A stretch of 51,774 bases of DNA from an uncultured Myxococcales bacterium (lineage in GTDB: Bacteria > Myxococcota_A > UBA9042), in the NCBI GenBank assembly GCA_903896545.1, contig CAITYF010000042.1, positions 1 through 51,774 of the forward strand, in the 5' to 3' direction. Both the position numbers and the translations under genes were made by a program. Below the pieces are notes generated by a model that ran no database searches, had not been told where the DNA came from, and saw nothing but the letters and a program-made list of their open reading frames with translations. Shown here piece after piece: positions 16,530 to 25,808 of the stretch. The number at the start of each line of letters is the position of its first letter. The stretch's first letter is position 1.

Positions 16530-18302
16530 TCAGTAGTACGGATTCCAAAGCGACGCGTCGGTGCGCGGGCTGAGACTGGTGGCATTGCCGCCAGTCCCGC
16601 CGAGCAGGAGGACGTGGCCGGTGCTGAGACCCACTGCCGCGCCCAGTGCGCGTTCGCCGTCGCCCATGGCGTTGGCAACCGGAGCGATGTTGATTGTCAC
16701 GCCGCCGGATCCGTCGCTCGCGACGCGCAGGAACTCGCCGCTGCTCCAGTGAGTGGTCTCGGTGCTGCTGCCGCCGGCGATAAGGACTTGGCCGCTGCTC
16801 GGACCCGATGTCACGGCGGCGACGATCGGCGCGGCGCGTCCGGCGGTCATCTGGAGGTTTGCAATCACATGGGTCATCATGATGTCAAAGACGTCGACAC
16901 TCTTGTTGGCAATGGTGTGGGCTAGATCGCCGAAGCCGCCAATCATGTAGACGTGATAGTACGACATGGCGACGTTGGCGACGTACAGGGCAGCGGGCCA
17001 GATGCGCACCGGCAGATCGGTGTAGAACACTGGATTCCACAGGAACCCTGCGGGCTTCGCCGGACAGTCCGCGGGGCAGTTGGTCAGCGAGTCGGACACC
17101 AGCACGCTTCCGCTGTAGCTGCCGAACTGCACTACCTCCATGGTCTTGACCGCGCCTTGGGTGTTCTCTCCGCCGATCAGCATCACAAAGCCACCGGAGT
17201 CGGGCCCCGGAACGCGCACGCCGGCGTGGTGCCACCGGGCTGTGCCCAGCTGGCCCATGGCTTTGAAGCCGCCAGACGGGTGCCAGATTTCCCAAGTGTT
17301 GCCGCCGCAGAGGCCGTCGTGCGGGATGACGGGGCAGTCCTCGTTGCCCTTGCCGCCGAGAATCAGAAAATAGTCCTGCTCCTCGAACATCTGAATGACC
17401 GTCGGCGCCACGCGGCCAAAGTGCATGGTTGGTTCCGTCTGGGTCGGGATCGTCACTTTCCCGGTCTCCATGTTGTAGAATTCAATCTTGTTGGATGAGC
17501 GCGGCTTTCCGAACTCATCGAGCTCAACGCCTCCGACGATGGCCACGACGCTGTTGCCCACAGCCACGCTGTGGAACGCCCGCGGGGTCGTCAGCTGCCC
17601 GCTGGAGGCTTTGGCGACGACTAGACTGCGCAGGTCGGGGTCGTACAGCGCCACGGTGGACTGGAACGTGGAGTAGCTCGCCGGGTCGTAGGGATCTTTG
17701 GCAGAAGGCTTGGGCACCGCACCGCCGGTCATCAGCACCTTGCCATTGGGCAGCGCAACCATGCTGGTCGCGACGTGCGGCGCAGCCAGGACCATCTTGT
17801 GCGCCTGCCCCCCCGTGTCGGGCTCGCCAAAGACCGGCGCAAAGCTGTTGATACGCGTTACATAGGGATGCAGGGCCGGCGCAGGCGTGCTCCCGGTGAC
17901 GTCGATCGGCACGGACGCGCCGCGCGCGATGCGCGACTGCGGCGATTCGCTACCGCTGTACACCTCAACGGCGATCTGGCGGCTGGCTCCAAACGGCACC
18001 GCCGGCACTTTCAGCTGCAGCCCGGGAACGTACGGCTGCACCGTGGAGAGCTTCGTGCCCGCCCCCGGATACTCGGCGATCGCTGCGATGAAACGCGCGT
18101 CTGCATCGGCGAGCGGATTGTCCGCACCAGTCGGTACGCGAACCGTGACGGCGAGCTGCGGCGCGGTTGCGGTCGTCGACGACTGACAGCCGGCCACCAG
18201 ACACAGTGTTGTCCCGAGCAGCACAACCCGCGCGCGTCGGTCCAGCCAGCGCGGCCAGAACTCACGCGGGGATCGGCTTGTGCAGACGACGGGCCTGCTC
18301 AT
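16530..18302 (-). CDS. Kelch-repeat (galactose-oxidase-like propeller) lipoprotein
   Basis: 590 residues from the ATG at 18302, which overlaps the stop of the preceding frame as ATGA. The lipobox is LVAGC in RRARVVLLGTTLCLVAGC. An Ig-like segment (about residues 45-150) is followed by at least six kelch-type blades, each with a hydrophobic strand and a Gly pair: NGKVLMTGGA, SVVAIVGGVE, DYFLILGGKG, FVMLIGGENT, YHVYMIGGFGD, GQVLIAGGSS and GHVLLLGGTGG. Kelch lipoproteins like this are common in myxobacteria. The Cu-binding Tyr/Cys set of galactose oxidase is not evident, so a binding rather than oxidase role is likely. Confidence 0.82.
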   Translation of the reverse strand: MSRPVVCTSRSPREFWPRWLDRRARVVLLGTTLCLVAGCQSSTTATAPQLAVTVRVPTGADNPLADADARFIAAIAEYPGAGTKLSTVQPYVPGLQLKVPAVPFGASRQIAVEVYSGSESPQSRIARGASVPIDVTGSTPAPALHPYVTRINSFAPVFGEPDTGGQAHKMVLAAPHVATSMVALPNGKVLMTGGAVPKPSAKDPYDPASYSTFQSTVALYDPDLRSLVVAKASSGQLTTPRAFHSVAVGNSVVAIVGGVELDEFGKPRSSNKIEFYNMETGKVTIPTQTEPTMHFGRVAPTVIQMFEEQDYFLILGGKGNEDCPVIPHDGLCGGNTWEIWHPSGGFKAMGQLGTARWHHAGVRVPGPDSGGFVMLIGGENTQGAVKTMEVVQFGSYSGSVLVSDSLTNCPADCPAKPAGFLWNPVFYTDLPVRIWPAALYVANVAMSYYHVYMIGGFGDLAHTIANKSVDVFDIMMTHVIANLQMTAGRAAPIVAAVTSGPSSGQVLIAGGSSTETTHWSSGEFLRVASDGSGGVTINIAPVANAMGDGERALGAAVGLSTGHVLLLGGTGGNATSLSPRTDASLWNPYY

Positions 18303-18508
18303 GGGACCACCACGTTCGCGTCGAAGCCGGGCGCGCTTGCCGACTGGCTGGATCTGGTGGAGACGAACACCGCGACGGCCCCCACCACGACCACCCCGGC
18401 GATGGTCCAAGGCCACCACCGCGTGTACCACTTCGGCTCAGTCGCTTCGTCCTGGAGCAATCCCGCATACGGATCAGCCGCGAGCAGCCTCACTGGACGC
18501 GGGGGGGG
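18299..18508 (-). pseudogene. Out-of-frame C-terminal membrane segment of the thioredoxin-fold protein
   Basis: This frame carries RPVRLLAADPYAGLLQDE, then KWYTRWWPWTIAGVVVVGA and a short tail ending FDANVVVP with a stop at 18299-18301. The W-rich helix start plus transmembrane helix is typical of the C-terminus of myxobacterial envelope proteins. It has no good start of its own; the nearest is a TTG at 18529. Removing one base from the G9 run at 18501-18509 would fuse it in frame to the protein at 18474-19859. It ends in an ATGA overlap with the kelch gene, so translation reaching it would couple to the kelch lipoprotein. Confidence 0.6.
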
Positions 18509-19859
18509 GCACCGCGTTCGCCGGCCCAACGGCCCCGGTGCCGCCGACCGCCCCCTCGCGAGTCCCCAATTGCGAGGTACGGGCTGCGACGGGCCGTTGT
18601 CGGGTCTGGGTCCGGTCGAGCGCCGCCCGCGCCTTCCTCGCCGCCTTCACGGATGGCTCGGCGGACCACCGTCCGTACGCCTCAACGAACCGATCCACCG
18701 CAGTCTTCTTGCCCTCGTCCGGCGTGTCATCAGCCATCAGCGTCGCCTGCAGGATCGTCCAGTCTTCGGCGAGACGCCGCCACTCCGCCGCCTGCTGCTG
18801 AGCGTCGGTGCGGTAGGGATTCTTGCCCTTGACGTCTCGGCGGGCCACGTCATCCCACGCCGCAGCCTTCTGCTCCGGTGTCAGCGTCTCGCTGGCCTCC
18901 GCAGCCTTCGCTGCGTCGATTGCCCTCTTGAGCGCCGCGGCCTGTTCCGGTTCGGCCGCGTCCACACTGCTGGCCCGCGAGCTCGGCGATCGACCCGTCC
19001 AGTCGCCGCTCTCCGATCCGGCCGGCATTTGAACTTCCGACCTGAGCCGTTGCAGCAGGTCGCCCACCGCCTCGGCCACTGCGATCTCCGCCTGCCCGGA
19101 GCGCCAGCGTGCCTTGCCGCTGCCGATGTCGCAGCCCTTCTCCGCATCGTGCATTTCCAGGAACAGCCAGTCGCTGGTACTGCCCTGTGTCAGCCGAACG
19201 GTCAGCTTGGCGTTGGCGGGCAGCACTTGCCCCAGCTTCAGCTGGCAGCGCTCGTCGACGTCCGCCGACTGCGACTTGCGGCGCAGCGCTTCGAGATCCC
19301 GCTGGTCACGGTCGCCCGCCAACACCTGAACCTTGCGGGTCTTGCCGAGCTCGGAACGCACCAGCGCTTCGAGCCCCGCCGCTTGCCCGGCCAGCGCCGG
19401 TGGCACTTCCTTGGTCAGCATTACCCGCGGCAGTGCGGCGAGCTCGCGCTCTACCGCTTGCTCAATGGCATCGACGTGCGCGCCGTTGTTGACCAGCAGC
19501 ATCCCGCGCCACGACCACACAAAGGCAGCGGGCAATGCGGTGACGCCAAAGCGCTCGCTCAGCTTGCCGGTGAGATCGCAAACTTCCTTGTCCGGAGACC
19601 ACCCCAGATTTGGACACCGGCCAGAGTCATCCAGCGCCACGACGACAAACCGCAGGCCGCGGTCGCGGTACTTCTCATGCAGCGCCTTCCAGCGTGGCGC
19701 CGCGCGTCTGCACGGCTCGCAGTCCTTGCCAAAGAACTCCACGGCCAGAACCCGCACTCCCGGACGATTGAGCTCCGCTTCGACGTTGAGGTAGTCGTCG
19801 GCGCGGGCCGGCGCCGCGGCCAGAGTCAGCAGGAGCGCGAAGAGTAGGTACTTGGGCAT
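18474..19859 (-). CDS. Secreted thioredoxin-fold protein (probably frameshifted near its C-terminus)
   Basis: 461 residues from the ATG at 19859; the frame is open ten codons further upstream but MPKYLLFALLLTLAAAPARA is a clean signal peptide and GAGG lies seven bases before the ATG. Residues about 30-140 form a TlpA/thioredoxin-like domain with C47-E-P-C50 and a later cis-Pro in VTALPAAFVWSW. Residues 160-300 are a beta-rich region without known family; 300-430 are Ala/Glu/Lys-rich helices, possibly coiled coil or TPR-like. The frame ends soon after a run of nine C on the coding strand (PPP, then ASSEAARG). The membrane segment expected next is in another frame. Confidence 0.75.
   Translation of the reverse strand: MPKYLLFALLLTLAAAPARADDYLNVEAELNRPGVRVLAVEFFGKDCEPCRRAAPRWKALHEKYRDRGLRFVVVALDDSGRCPNLGWSPDKEVCDLTGKLSERFGVTALPAAFVWSWRGMLLVNNGAHVDAIEQAVERELAALPRVMLTKEVPPALAGQAAGLEALVRSELGKTRKVQVLAGDRDQRDLEALRRKSQSADVDERCQLKLGQVLPANAKLTVRLTQGSTSDWLFLEMHDAEKGCDIGSGKARWRSGQAEIAVAEAVGDLLQRLRSEVQMPAGSESGDWTGRSPSSRASSVDAAEPEQAAALKRAIDAAKAAEASETLTPEQKAAAWDDVARRDVKGKNPYRTDAQQQAAEWRRLAEDWTILQATLMADDTPDEGKKTAVDRFVEAYGRWSAEPSVKAARKARAALDRTQTRQRPVAARTSQLGTREGAVGGTGAVGPANAVPPPASSEAARG
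18501..18509 (-). other. G9/C9 homopolymer at a frameshift point
   Basis: Nine consecutive G on the plus strand (C on the coding strand). With nine, the thioredoxin-fold protein stops at 18474; with eight, it would read on into the transmembrane tail ending at 18299. Runs of this length are prone to replication slippage and to sequencing error. Confidence 0.85.
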
Positions 19860-20884
19860 CTCAAGGCCTCGGGTGTGGTCCTGGAGCACGGGCGTGCTGG
19901 TCTCTCCGGGTTCCAGAGGAGTGTAGCTGTGCGGCGTTGGGCTAGCAAGGGACTGACAGCGAGCCGTCGCGCATAGAAGGGCCTCCCAAAGGGTCCGTCC
20001 GCTGAACTTCCCGACTGCATCGGGCCCGTCGGCAGCGTCGGACCGTCCAGAACCGCGCCTGTTGCCAGCATGACCGGCTGATCGGGGTCGTCAATGCGCC
20101 AAAGCGTTTGGTTTTGGCCACTCAGGCGCACCTGTGCGCCCTCGGCCGGTCTACCGGTCCACACGCGCTCGGTTCACGCGTTGCAGCGCCTACGCCGCGG
20201 CGTTCTGGGCGTCGTCGAGCGGCGGCTATTGGCGCAGCGGGCGGCGGTGGCGGTTCTGGGGTATGGGTGAGGTAGCGGGAGGGTTGAACTTCAAGATGTG
20301 CGTGTGGGTGGTGAAGTGTGGTTTCTCGCGCTGTCAGTCACTTTTCGCTGTGCTTCTGCCGCAACCGCTTGATCGGGCGGCCAGAATAGGTGGCCTTATC
20401 GCCGCTAGACCAGAGTCCCGCGAACCACGATCCATCGTTTGCCTGCCACGATTCCACCTGACAACTATGCCCTGTCAACTGCCTCACCCCGTAGGCCTAA
20501 GTGAAGTTCTGCGCCAAGGATCAGCCCGGTTCCAACCGATGCCCTGCCGGCTGCGGGCGCGGAAGGGAGTCGAATTTCAGCCAAGCGATGAGAGCAAACG
20601 CCGAGATCGACGAGACTTTGACGAGGACGCGTATGGCCGCGCTGGAGTGTGGACACGGGGAGGCCTGTGGATCGTTGAGCGCCGCGGCTGCGCGAGAGCG
20701 CCCGAAACATCAAAACCGCAGCCGTTCTGCCGCTTTCGCCAGCGGTTCTCCCGCTGTTCTCCCGCTTGACGCGGGACGCCGAAGAGGCACACTGCGGTTC
20801 AGTCGGCAGATCGGCCCGGCCACGGCTGCGGAGCAGTTGGATGTGGACGGGAAGTTCAAGCGACGGACACCTCTGGAGTTTCTC
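19860..20884. other. 1 kb without a convincing gene
   Basis: No frame here has a signal peptide, ribosome binding site and family signature together. On the minus strand around 20000-20150 a short protein-like stretch appears (AQVRLSGQNQTLWRIDDPD, then QPVMLATGAVLDGPTLP), which could be the remnant of a gene lying upstream of the thioredoxin-fold gene. The remainder, including 20200-20880, shows only random-looking frames. The upstream regions of both flanking divergent genes must lie in this interval, but I see no clear -35/-10 pair. Confidence 0.4.
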
Positions 20885-22069
20885 ATGACTAGCTGGGCCC
20901 AATTTACGAGACCGCGAACCGCGCTCATCTACGTCGGAGCTTCACTGGCCGTTGCGGCATGCGCCGGCGGCATCACGCACGGGGGCTACGTGGGCAACGC
21001 CTACCAGGAGTACGAGTGCCCCACGCCCATCGGGAAGATCGTTCGAGAGGATTGCTCGCGTTTGGCCCTTCAATATGACGGCGCTTCATTTCAAGGTTCG
21101 GTTGGGGTGTCCGGGGTCGGCGCGAGTGCCTCGTACAAGGAGCACGCGGTCCGCGAGGCGGACTCGCTCGTCGCCATGCTGAAAGAACAGCGTGTCAGCC
21201 TCTGCAACAACTTCAACACCTGCAAAATGACGATTCCAGAATACAGGGACGACCAAAAGAGCCTGGACGACTCCTTCGTCGCCCTGCTCACGCTCAAAGA
21301 TAAGATGGCTCAACTCGACGCCGAGGGCGCGGCCAAACTCTTGGCCGAGATCCGCAAGGTGCGAGAAGGCGTCGGCCGCCGTGCGTCCGCCACACCCGTG
21401 TTGCCCATCCCTGACAGCCCGCGCTCTGCCGCCCGGGCGTATTACGACGCTTTCATTTCGGGTGAGACCGACTTCGTTTACAACAACTCGTCCGCGAGCT
21501 TCCGGACCACGGTCTGGAAGACGCGAGACGAACTTCGTTCATGGCGTGACCGGATCGTCGATGGCTTCGGGCCCGAGAAGGCGTCCGTTCTCGAGGAGTA
21601 CACGGTCGCGGAGGGGCGAGGCTATTTCCGCCACCTAGGGGAGTACGCAAAAGGCCGCTGGGAACACACGATCTACGTCGATGACGTCACGCGACAGATC
21701 ACCGGGTGGATGAGTGTGGCCGCTGCGCCGGCCGGAAGGCCCCACTTCGAAGACGCACTGTCCGCCGGTCGCGCATACTACATGGGGTTCCTCAGTCGAG
21801 ACTGCTCGCTGGTGTTCGAAGCCTCCAGCCCGGAGATGCAGCGCGCCACATGGCACACGATCGGCAATCTCGTGGCCTTTCGTGACGGCGTCGTCGGGGC
21901 TGATGGTCCGGAGAAGGCGCTCGTCAGCGAAGAAGTCACCACCGACGCTGGGTGGGATCGGTACCAGCGCATCGCGCGGTATGAGAAACGCAAAACGCGG
22001 TATCGAATCTGGCTCGATCACGGCAGCCACCTCGTCAGCGGTTGGAGGGTTGAAGTGCTCGACAACTAG
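20885..22069 (+). CDS. Lipoprotein with duplicated NTF2-like domain
   Basis: 394 residues. The ATG at 20885 has GGAG six bases upstream; the frame is open far upstream but without a signal. Signal peptide ends at the lipobox LAVAAC (Cys26). Residues about 60-160 are helical with KEHAVREADSLVAMLKEQRV and MAQLDAEGAAKLLAEIRKVR. Then come two homologous modules of about 105 residues, starting AARAYYDAFISGETDFVY and AGRAYYMGFLSRDCSLVF. Each has a later W...R...R..IVDGFGPEKA-like turn and a final W-rich strand (ITGWMSV, VSGWRVEV). This looks like a tandem NTF2-like (DUF3887/DUF4019 type) fold. Function unknown; probably ligand or peptide binding at the envelope. Confidence 0.72.
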   Translation: MTSWAQFTRPRTALIYVGASLAVAACAGGITHGGYVGNAYQEYECPTPIGKIVREDCSRLALQYDGASFQGSVGVSGVGASASYKEHAVREADSLVAMLKEQRVSLCNNFNTCKMTIPEYRDDQKSLDDSFVALLTLKDKMAQLDAEGAAKLLAEIRKVREGVGRRASATPVLPIPDSPRSAARAYYDAFISGETDFVYNNSSASFRTTVWKTRDELRSWRDRIVDGFGPEKASVLEEYTVAEGRGYFRHLGEYAKGRWEHTIYVDDVTRQITGWMSVAAAPAGRPHFEDALSAGRAYYMGFLSRDCSLVFEASSPEMQRATWHTIGNLVAFRDGVVGADGPEKALVSEEVTTDAGWDRYQRIARYEKRKTRYRIWLDHGSHLVSGWRVEVLDN

Positions 22070-22404
22070 TCGGCGACGGGTGCAGGCCGCGGGAAGCGCG
22101 CGTCGACGGGCACGCTGGTCTGCAACGACAACAACCCGTGCACGACCATGCGCAACGCAGAGTTTCTAGGTACATGCCGTCCCCTGCGTTCGGTCACGAG
22201 GGCCGCGGTAAGACCAGTTCCGCGGGAATTCGATCGACAGCACACCGGCCGTCAGGCGGTACTCCTGCGCTGGCGGTTTCGTGCCGCGCCACCCGTCAAG
22301 CGCAGCTTGACCCCTAACTGCCCGCGAAGACCGCGGTTGTTCGGCAGAACAGTGGCAACTCAGGCACACGCTCTAGCCCCGCGTGAGGGACATGCGCCCT
22401 CCGG

Positions 22405-22491
22405 GGCGGTGGCAAGCTTGCTTGCCGCCGACCGCCACCGAGCGAAGCGAGTGGCGGCGCGTGGCCCGACCCCGGCCGTGAGGCCGGGGTC
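22405..22491. terminator. Cluster of three hairpins between convergent genes
   Basis: Three adjacent inverted repeats: GGCAAG-CTTG-CTTGCC (22411-22426), CCGCCAC...GTGGCGG (22432-22457), and a perfect 10-bp stem GACCCCGGCC/GGCCGGGGTC with a GTGA loop (22468-22491). They lie about 40 bases past the cusA stop (minus strand) and after the plus-strand lipoprotein stop. There is no U-run, so intrinsic termination is uncertain. Rho-dependent or bidirectional stop, or a repetitive palindromic element, are alternatives. Confidence 0.5.
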
Positions 22492-22529
22492 ACGCCCAAA
22501 TCACGCGGCCCATGAGCCTCAACGTCGCT

Positions 22530-25500
22530 TCACACCTCAATCCCACAAACCTCCGCCAACTCCCGCCCGCTCTTCTGCGCCCGCTTCAACTGCGCGTACC
22601 GCCAATACGTGTACACAACCGGGATCAACTCCAGCGTCAGAAACGCGCTGCTCAAAAGCCCGCCCACCATCGGCGCGGCGATGCGCTTCATCACGTCCGC
22701 GCCCGCGCCGTCCGCCCACAGCAGCGGGACCAAGCCCAGCAGCATCGTCGCGACGGTCATCAGCTTGGGGCGGACGCGCAGCACGGTGCCTTCCGTGTGC
22801 GCCTCGATGATGTCCGCCAGCGACTGAATCTGCCCCGCGCGCAGCCGCCGCAGGAACGCCTGGTCGATGTACACAATCATCACGACGCCCGTCTGCGCCG
22901 CCAGACCACACAGCGCAATCACGCCGACGAGCACCGCCGTCGACAGCCGGTAATCCAGCGCCCACAGCAGCCAAACGGAGCCCACCAGCGCGAATGGAAT
23001 CGACAGAAACACGATCGCCACTTCCGTCACATGGCGGAACTGCAGGTACAACAGCAGCGCGATGAGCAACAGCGCCAGCGGCACCAGCACCGCCATGCGC
23101 GCCTTCATCTCGGCCAGCAGCTCGTATTGCCCCGTCCAGCGCAGGTACGCGCCCTTGGCCACGTGGACACGACCGTCCGTCCGCGCGCGCTCGACCAGCG
23201 CCTTCGCGGTCTCCACGTACTGGCTCAGGTCCGCCGCGGGCTCCAAATCCACGAACACCGTCCCGACGAGCTGCCCGCCCTCTTCGCGCAACATCGGCGG
23301 CCCCGTCGTCAGCTGTACGTCGGCCAACTCGTCCAAATGCAGCGCCCGCGGCTTGCCATCGCTCCCCGGCGGCAGCGGAATCAGCAGTTGCTTGAGCTGC
23401 GCCACGTGGCTGCGTTGATCCTCCGGCAGCGTGAGCACAATCGGAAACCGCTTGCGCCCATCCAGCACCGTCGTCAGCGGCTCGGCACCCAGCGCCAGCG
23501 ACACGACCTCCATCACGTCGGCGACTTGCACGCCCAGCTGCGCCAGCCGTTCGCGTTTGGGCACAATATCCAGATAGCTGCCGCCTTCCAGCCGTTCGTA
23601 GAACGCGCTCCGCGTCCCCGGCACCGTCCGCAGCAGCGCGGCCAAATCCGCGCCAGCGCGCTCGATCGCCGGCAAATCCGGGCCGTGAATCTGCACGCCG
23701 ATCGGCGTCCGCACCCCCGTCGTCAGCATGTCGATCCGCGTCTTGATCGGCATCGTCCAGGCGTTCGTCCAGCCGGGCATCTGCACCGCGGCGTTCAGCT
23801 TGGCGACCAACTCCTCTTGCGTCTCCGGCTCCAGCTCAGGCCAAAACTTCAAACACACGCCGCGCAGGAACTTCGGCACGCGGTCCGTATGCCACCGCTT
23901 GTGCGTCACCTTGGGCCACGTTTCACGCGGCTGGAGCTGCACAATCGTCTCGACCATCGCCAGCGGCGCCGGGTCCGTCGGCGTTTCTGCGCGGCCAATC
24001 TTGCCAAACACGCGCTTCACTTCAGGCAACTTCTTGATGGCCGCGTCTTGCAGCTGCAGCTGCCGTCGCGCTTCGGTCGTGGACAAATTCGGCAGCGTGG
24101 TCGGCATGAAGAGGAGATCGCCCTCGTTCAACGACGGCATGAACTCCTGACCCAGGTCCAGCGCCGGCGGAATCGCCGACAGGATCGCCAGAAGGCCAAT
24201 CAGCAGCGTCGTCTTGGGATTCCCCAGCGCCACGTGCACAAACGGCCGATACACGGCGATGATGGCGCGCGAAACCGGGTGTTGCGACTCCGGACGCATC
24301 TTGCCGCGCAGCAGCAGATCCCGCAGCGCGGGCGCCAAAGTCACCGAAAGCACCGCCGCGGACAGCATCACAAACGTCTTGGCGAGAGCGAGCGGGCGAA
24401 ACAGCCGCCCCGCTTGGCCGTTCAGCGCAAAAACCGGCAGAAACGACACCGCGACAATCAAGAGCGACGCCACAATCGCCGGCGTGACTTCAGCCGCCGC
24501 TTCATGCAGCAGCTTGGCGCGCTCCTTGAGCGTCAATCCGGGCGGCGCGTGCTCCAGCTTCTTGTGACACGCTTCAATCATCACGATTTCAGCGTCCACC
24601 GTCGCGCCGATCGCAATCGCGATGCCGCCCAGGCTCATGATGGTCGCCGGCACGTTGAGCGCCACGAGAGGAAGGAAGCTAAACAGCACCGCCAACGGCA
24701 GGCTGAGAATCGGCAGGAGGGCCGAGCGGAAATGCAGCAAAAAGAGCGCAATGACCAGGGAAACCGTCAGCATTTCCTCCGCCAACGCGTGCTTCAGCGT
24801 GTCAATCGCCCGGCGAATCAGCGTCGCGCGGTTGTACGTCTCGACCAGCTCCACGCCGTCTGGCAACGTCGCGCGCAGTTCGTCCAGCCGCGCCTGCACC
24901 CGGTCGATGACCGCCAGCGCGTTCTCGCCGTTTCGCGCAATCACGATGCCGCCAACTGTCTCGCCTTCGCCGTCCAGCTCGGCGATGCCGCGCCGCAAAT
25001 CGCCGCCCACTTCCACGCGCGCCACGTCGCCCAGCTTCAGCGGATTTCCGTCGGCCGAAGGGCGCAGCGCTGCATTCTCCAGCGCGTGCGGATCGCCGAT
25101 CAGCCCTCGCCCACGGACGAACGATTCGCGACCGGACATTTCCAGGAGTCGCCCGCCGACCTCGGTGTTGGACTTGCGGACGACATCGGCGATATCAGTC
25201 ACCGTCACGCCCAGCGCCTGCATGCGTTCAGGCTTCAAGACCACGCGAAACTGCTGCTGGTGACCACCCACGCTCGCGACTTGCGCCACACCAGGCACGC
25301 TCTCCAGCGCCAACTTCAGGGTAAAATCCTGCAGCGCGCGCAGTTGCCCCAGGTCCTGCTTCCGCGACTTGTCGCGCAGCGCGTACTCAAAAACCCAGCC
25401 GACGCCGCTCGCATCCGGTCCCAGCGTGGGCGCAACGCCTTCTGGCAGCTTGTCGCGCACCGACGCCAGCGATTCCGTGACGCGCGCACGCGCTTGGGCC

Positions 25501-25808
25501 AGATCAGTGCCCTCCTCAAACAGCACGTAAAGGAACGACATGCCGAACATCGACCAGCCGCGCACGGCGTGGACGTGCGGCGCCGCGAGAAGCGACGAGG
25601 CGAGCGGGTACGTCACTTGATCCTCGACAAGCGTCGGCGAACGTCCAGGATACTCTGTGAAGACGATAACTTGCGGATCGCTGAGATCAGGGATCGCGTC
25701 CAACTGCACATGCGAAACAGCCTGGACTGCCGCCGCCGTCAGCGCGATGTAGAACAAGATGACAAAGCCGCGGTTGCGCGCCGACCATTCGATGAGGCGC
25801 GCAATCAC
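22530..25808 (-). CDS. cusA: Heavy-metal RND efflux pump inner-membrane subunit (CusA/CzcA family)
   Basis: 1092 residues; GTG start overlapping the stop of the upstream cusB-like gene as GTGA. It is the proton-driven inner-membrane component of a tripartite metal export system. Family marks: N-terminal IEWSARNRGFVILFYIAL, DAIPDLSDPQVIV, TEYPGRSPTLVEDQVTYPL, the transmembrane 4 motif GGIAIAIGATVDAEIVMIE with the charged relay residues, GRDTYYLAV-type porter domains around residues 50-330 and 560-870, and a second membrane half ending YIDQAFLRRLR and KRIAAPMVGGLLSSAFLTLEL. Metal choice (Cu/Ag or Zn/Co/Cd) is not certain; the partner's metal-binding domain slightly favours Cu/Ag. Confidence 0.93.
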   Translation of the reverse strand: MIARLIEWSARNRGFVILFYIALTAAAVQAVSHVQLDAIPDLSDPQVIVFTEYPGRSPTLVEDQVTYPLASSLLAAPHVHAVRGWSMFGMSFLYVLFEEGTDLAQARARVTESLASVRDKLPEGVAPTLGPDASGVGWVFEYALRDKSRKQDLGQLRALQDFTLKLALESVPGVAQVASVGGHQQQFRVVLKPERMQALGVTVTDIADVVRKSNTEVGGRLLEMSGRESFVRGRGLIGDPHALENAALRPSADGNPLKLGDVARVEVGGDLRRGIAELDGEGETVGGIVIARNGENALAVIDRVQARLDELRATLPDGVELVETYNRATLIRRAIDTLKHALAEEMLTVSLVIALFLLHFRSALLPILSLPLAVLFSFLPLVALNVPATIMSLGGIAIAIGATVDAEIVMIEACHKKLEHAPPGLTLKERAKLLHEAAAEVTPAIVASLLIVAVSFLPVFALNGQAGRLFRPLALAKTFVMLSAAVLSVTLAPALRDLLLRGKMRPESQHPVSRAIIAVYRPFVHVALGNPKTTLLIGLLAILSAIPPALDLGQEFMPSLNEGDLLFMPTTLPNLSTTEARRQLQLQDAAIKKLPEVKRVFGKIGRAETPTDPAPLAMVETIVQLQPRETWPKVTHKRWHTDRVPKFLRGVCLKFWPELEPETQEELVAKLNAAVQMPGWTNAWTMPIKTRIDMLTTGVRTPIGVQIHGPDLPAIERAGADLAALLRTVPGTRSAFYERLEGGSYLDIVPKRERLAQLGVQVADVMEVVSLALGAEPLTTVLDGRKRFPIVLTLPEDQRSHVAQLKQLLIPLPPGSDGKPRALHLDELADVQLTTGPPMLREEGGQLVGTVFVDLEPAADLSQYVETAKALVERARTDGRVHVAKGAYLRWTGQYELLAEMKARMAVLVPLALLLIALLLYLQFRHVTEVAIVFLSIPFALVGSVWLLWALDYRLSTAVLVGVIALCGLAAQTGVVMIVYIDQAFLRRLRAGQIQSLADIIEAHTEGTVLRVRPKLMTVATMLLGLVPLLWADGAGADVMKRIAAPMVGGLLSSAFLTLELIPVVYTYWRYAQLKRAQKSGRELAEVCGIEV

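Noticed and set aside
19826..20164. Minus-strand frame of 112 codons ahead of the thioredoxin-fold gene
   Set aside because: Its 3' part overlaps the signal peptide of the next gene and is not protein-like; only a short middle stretch looks coding, so at most a remnant.
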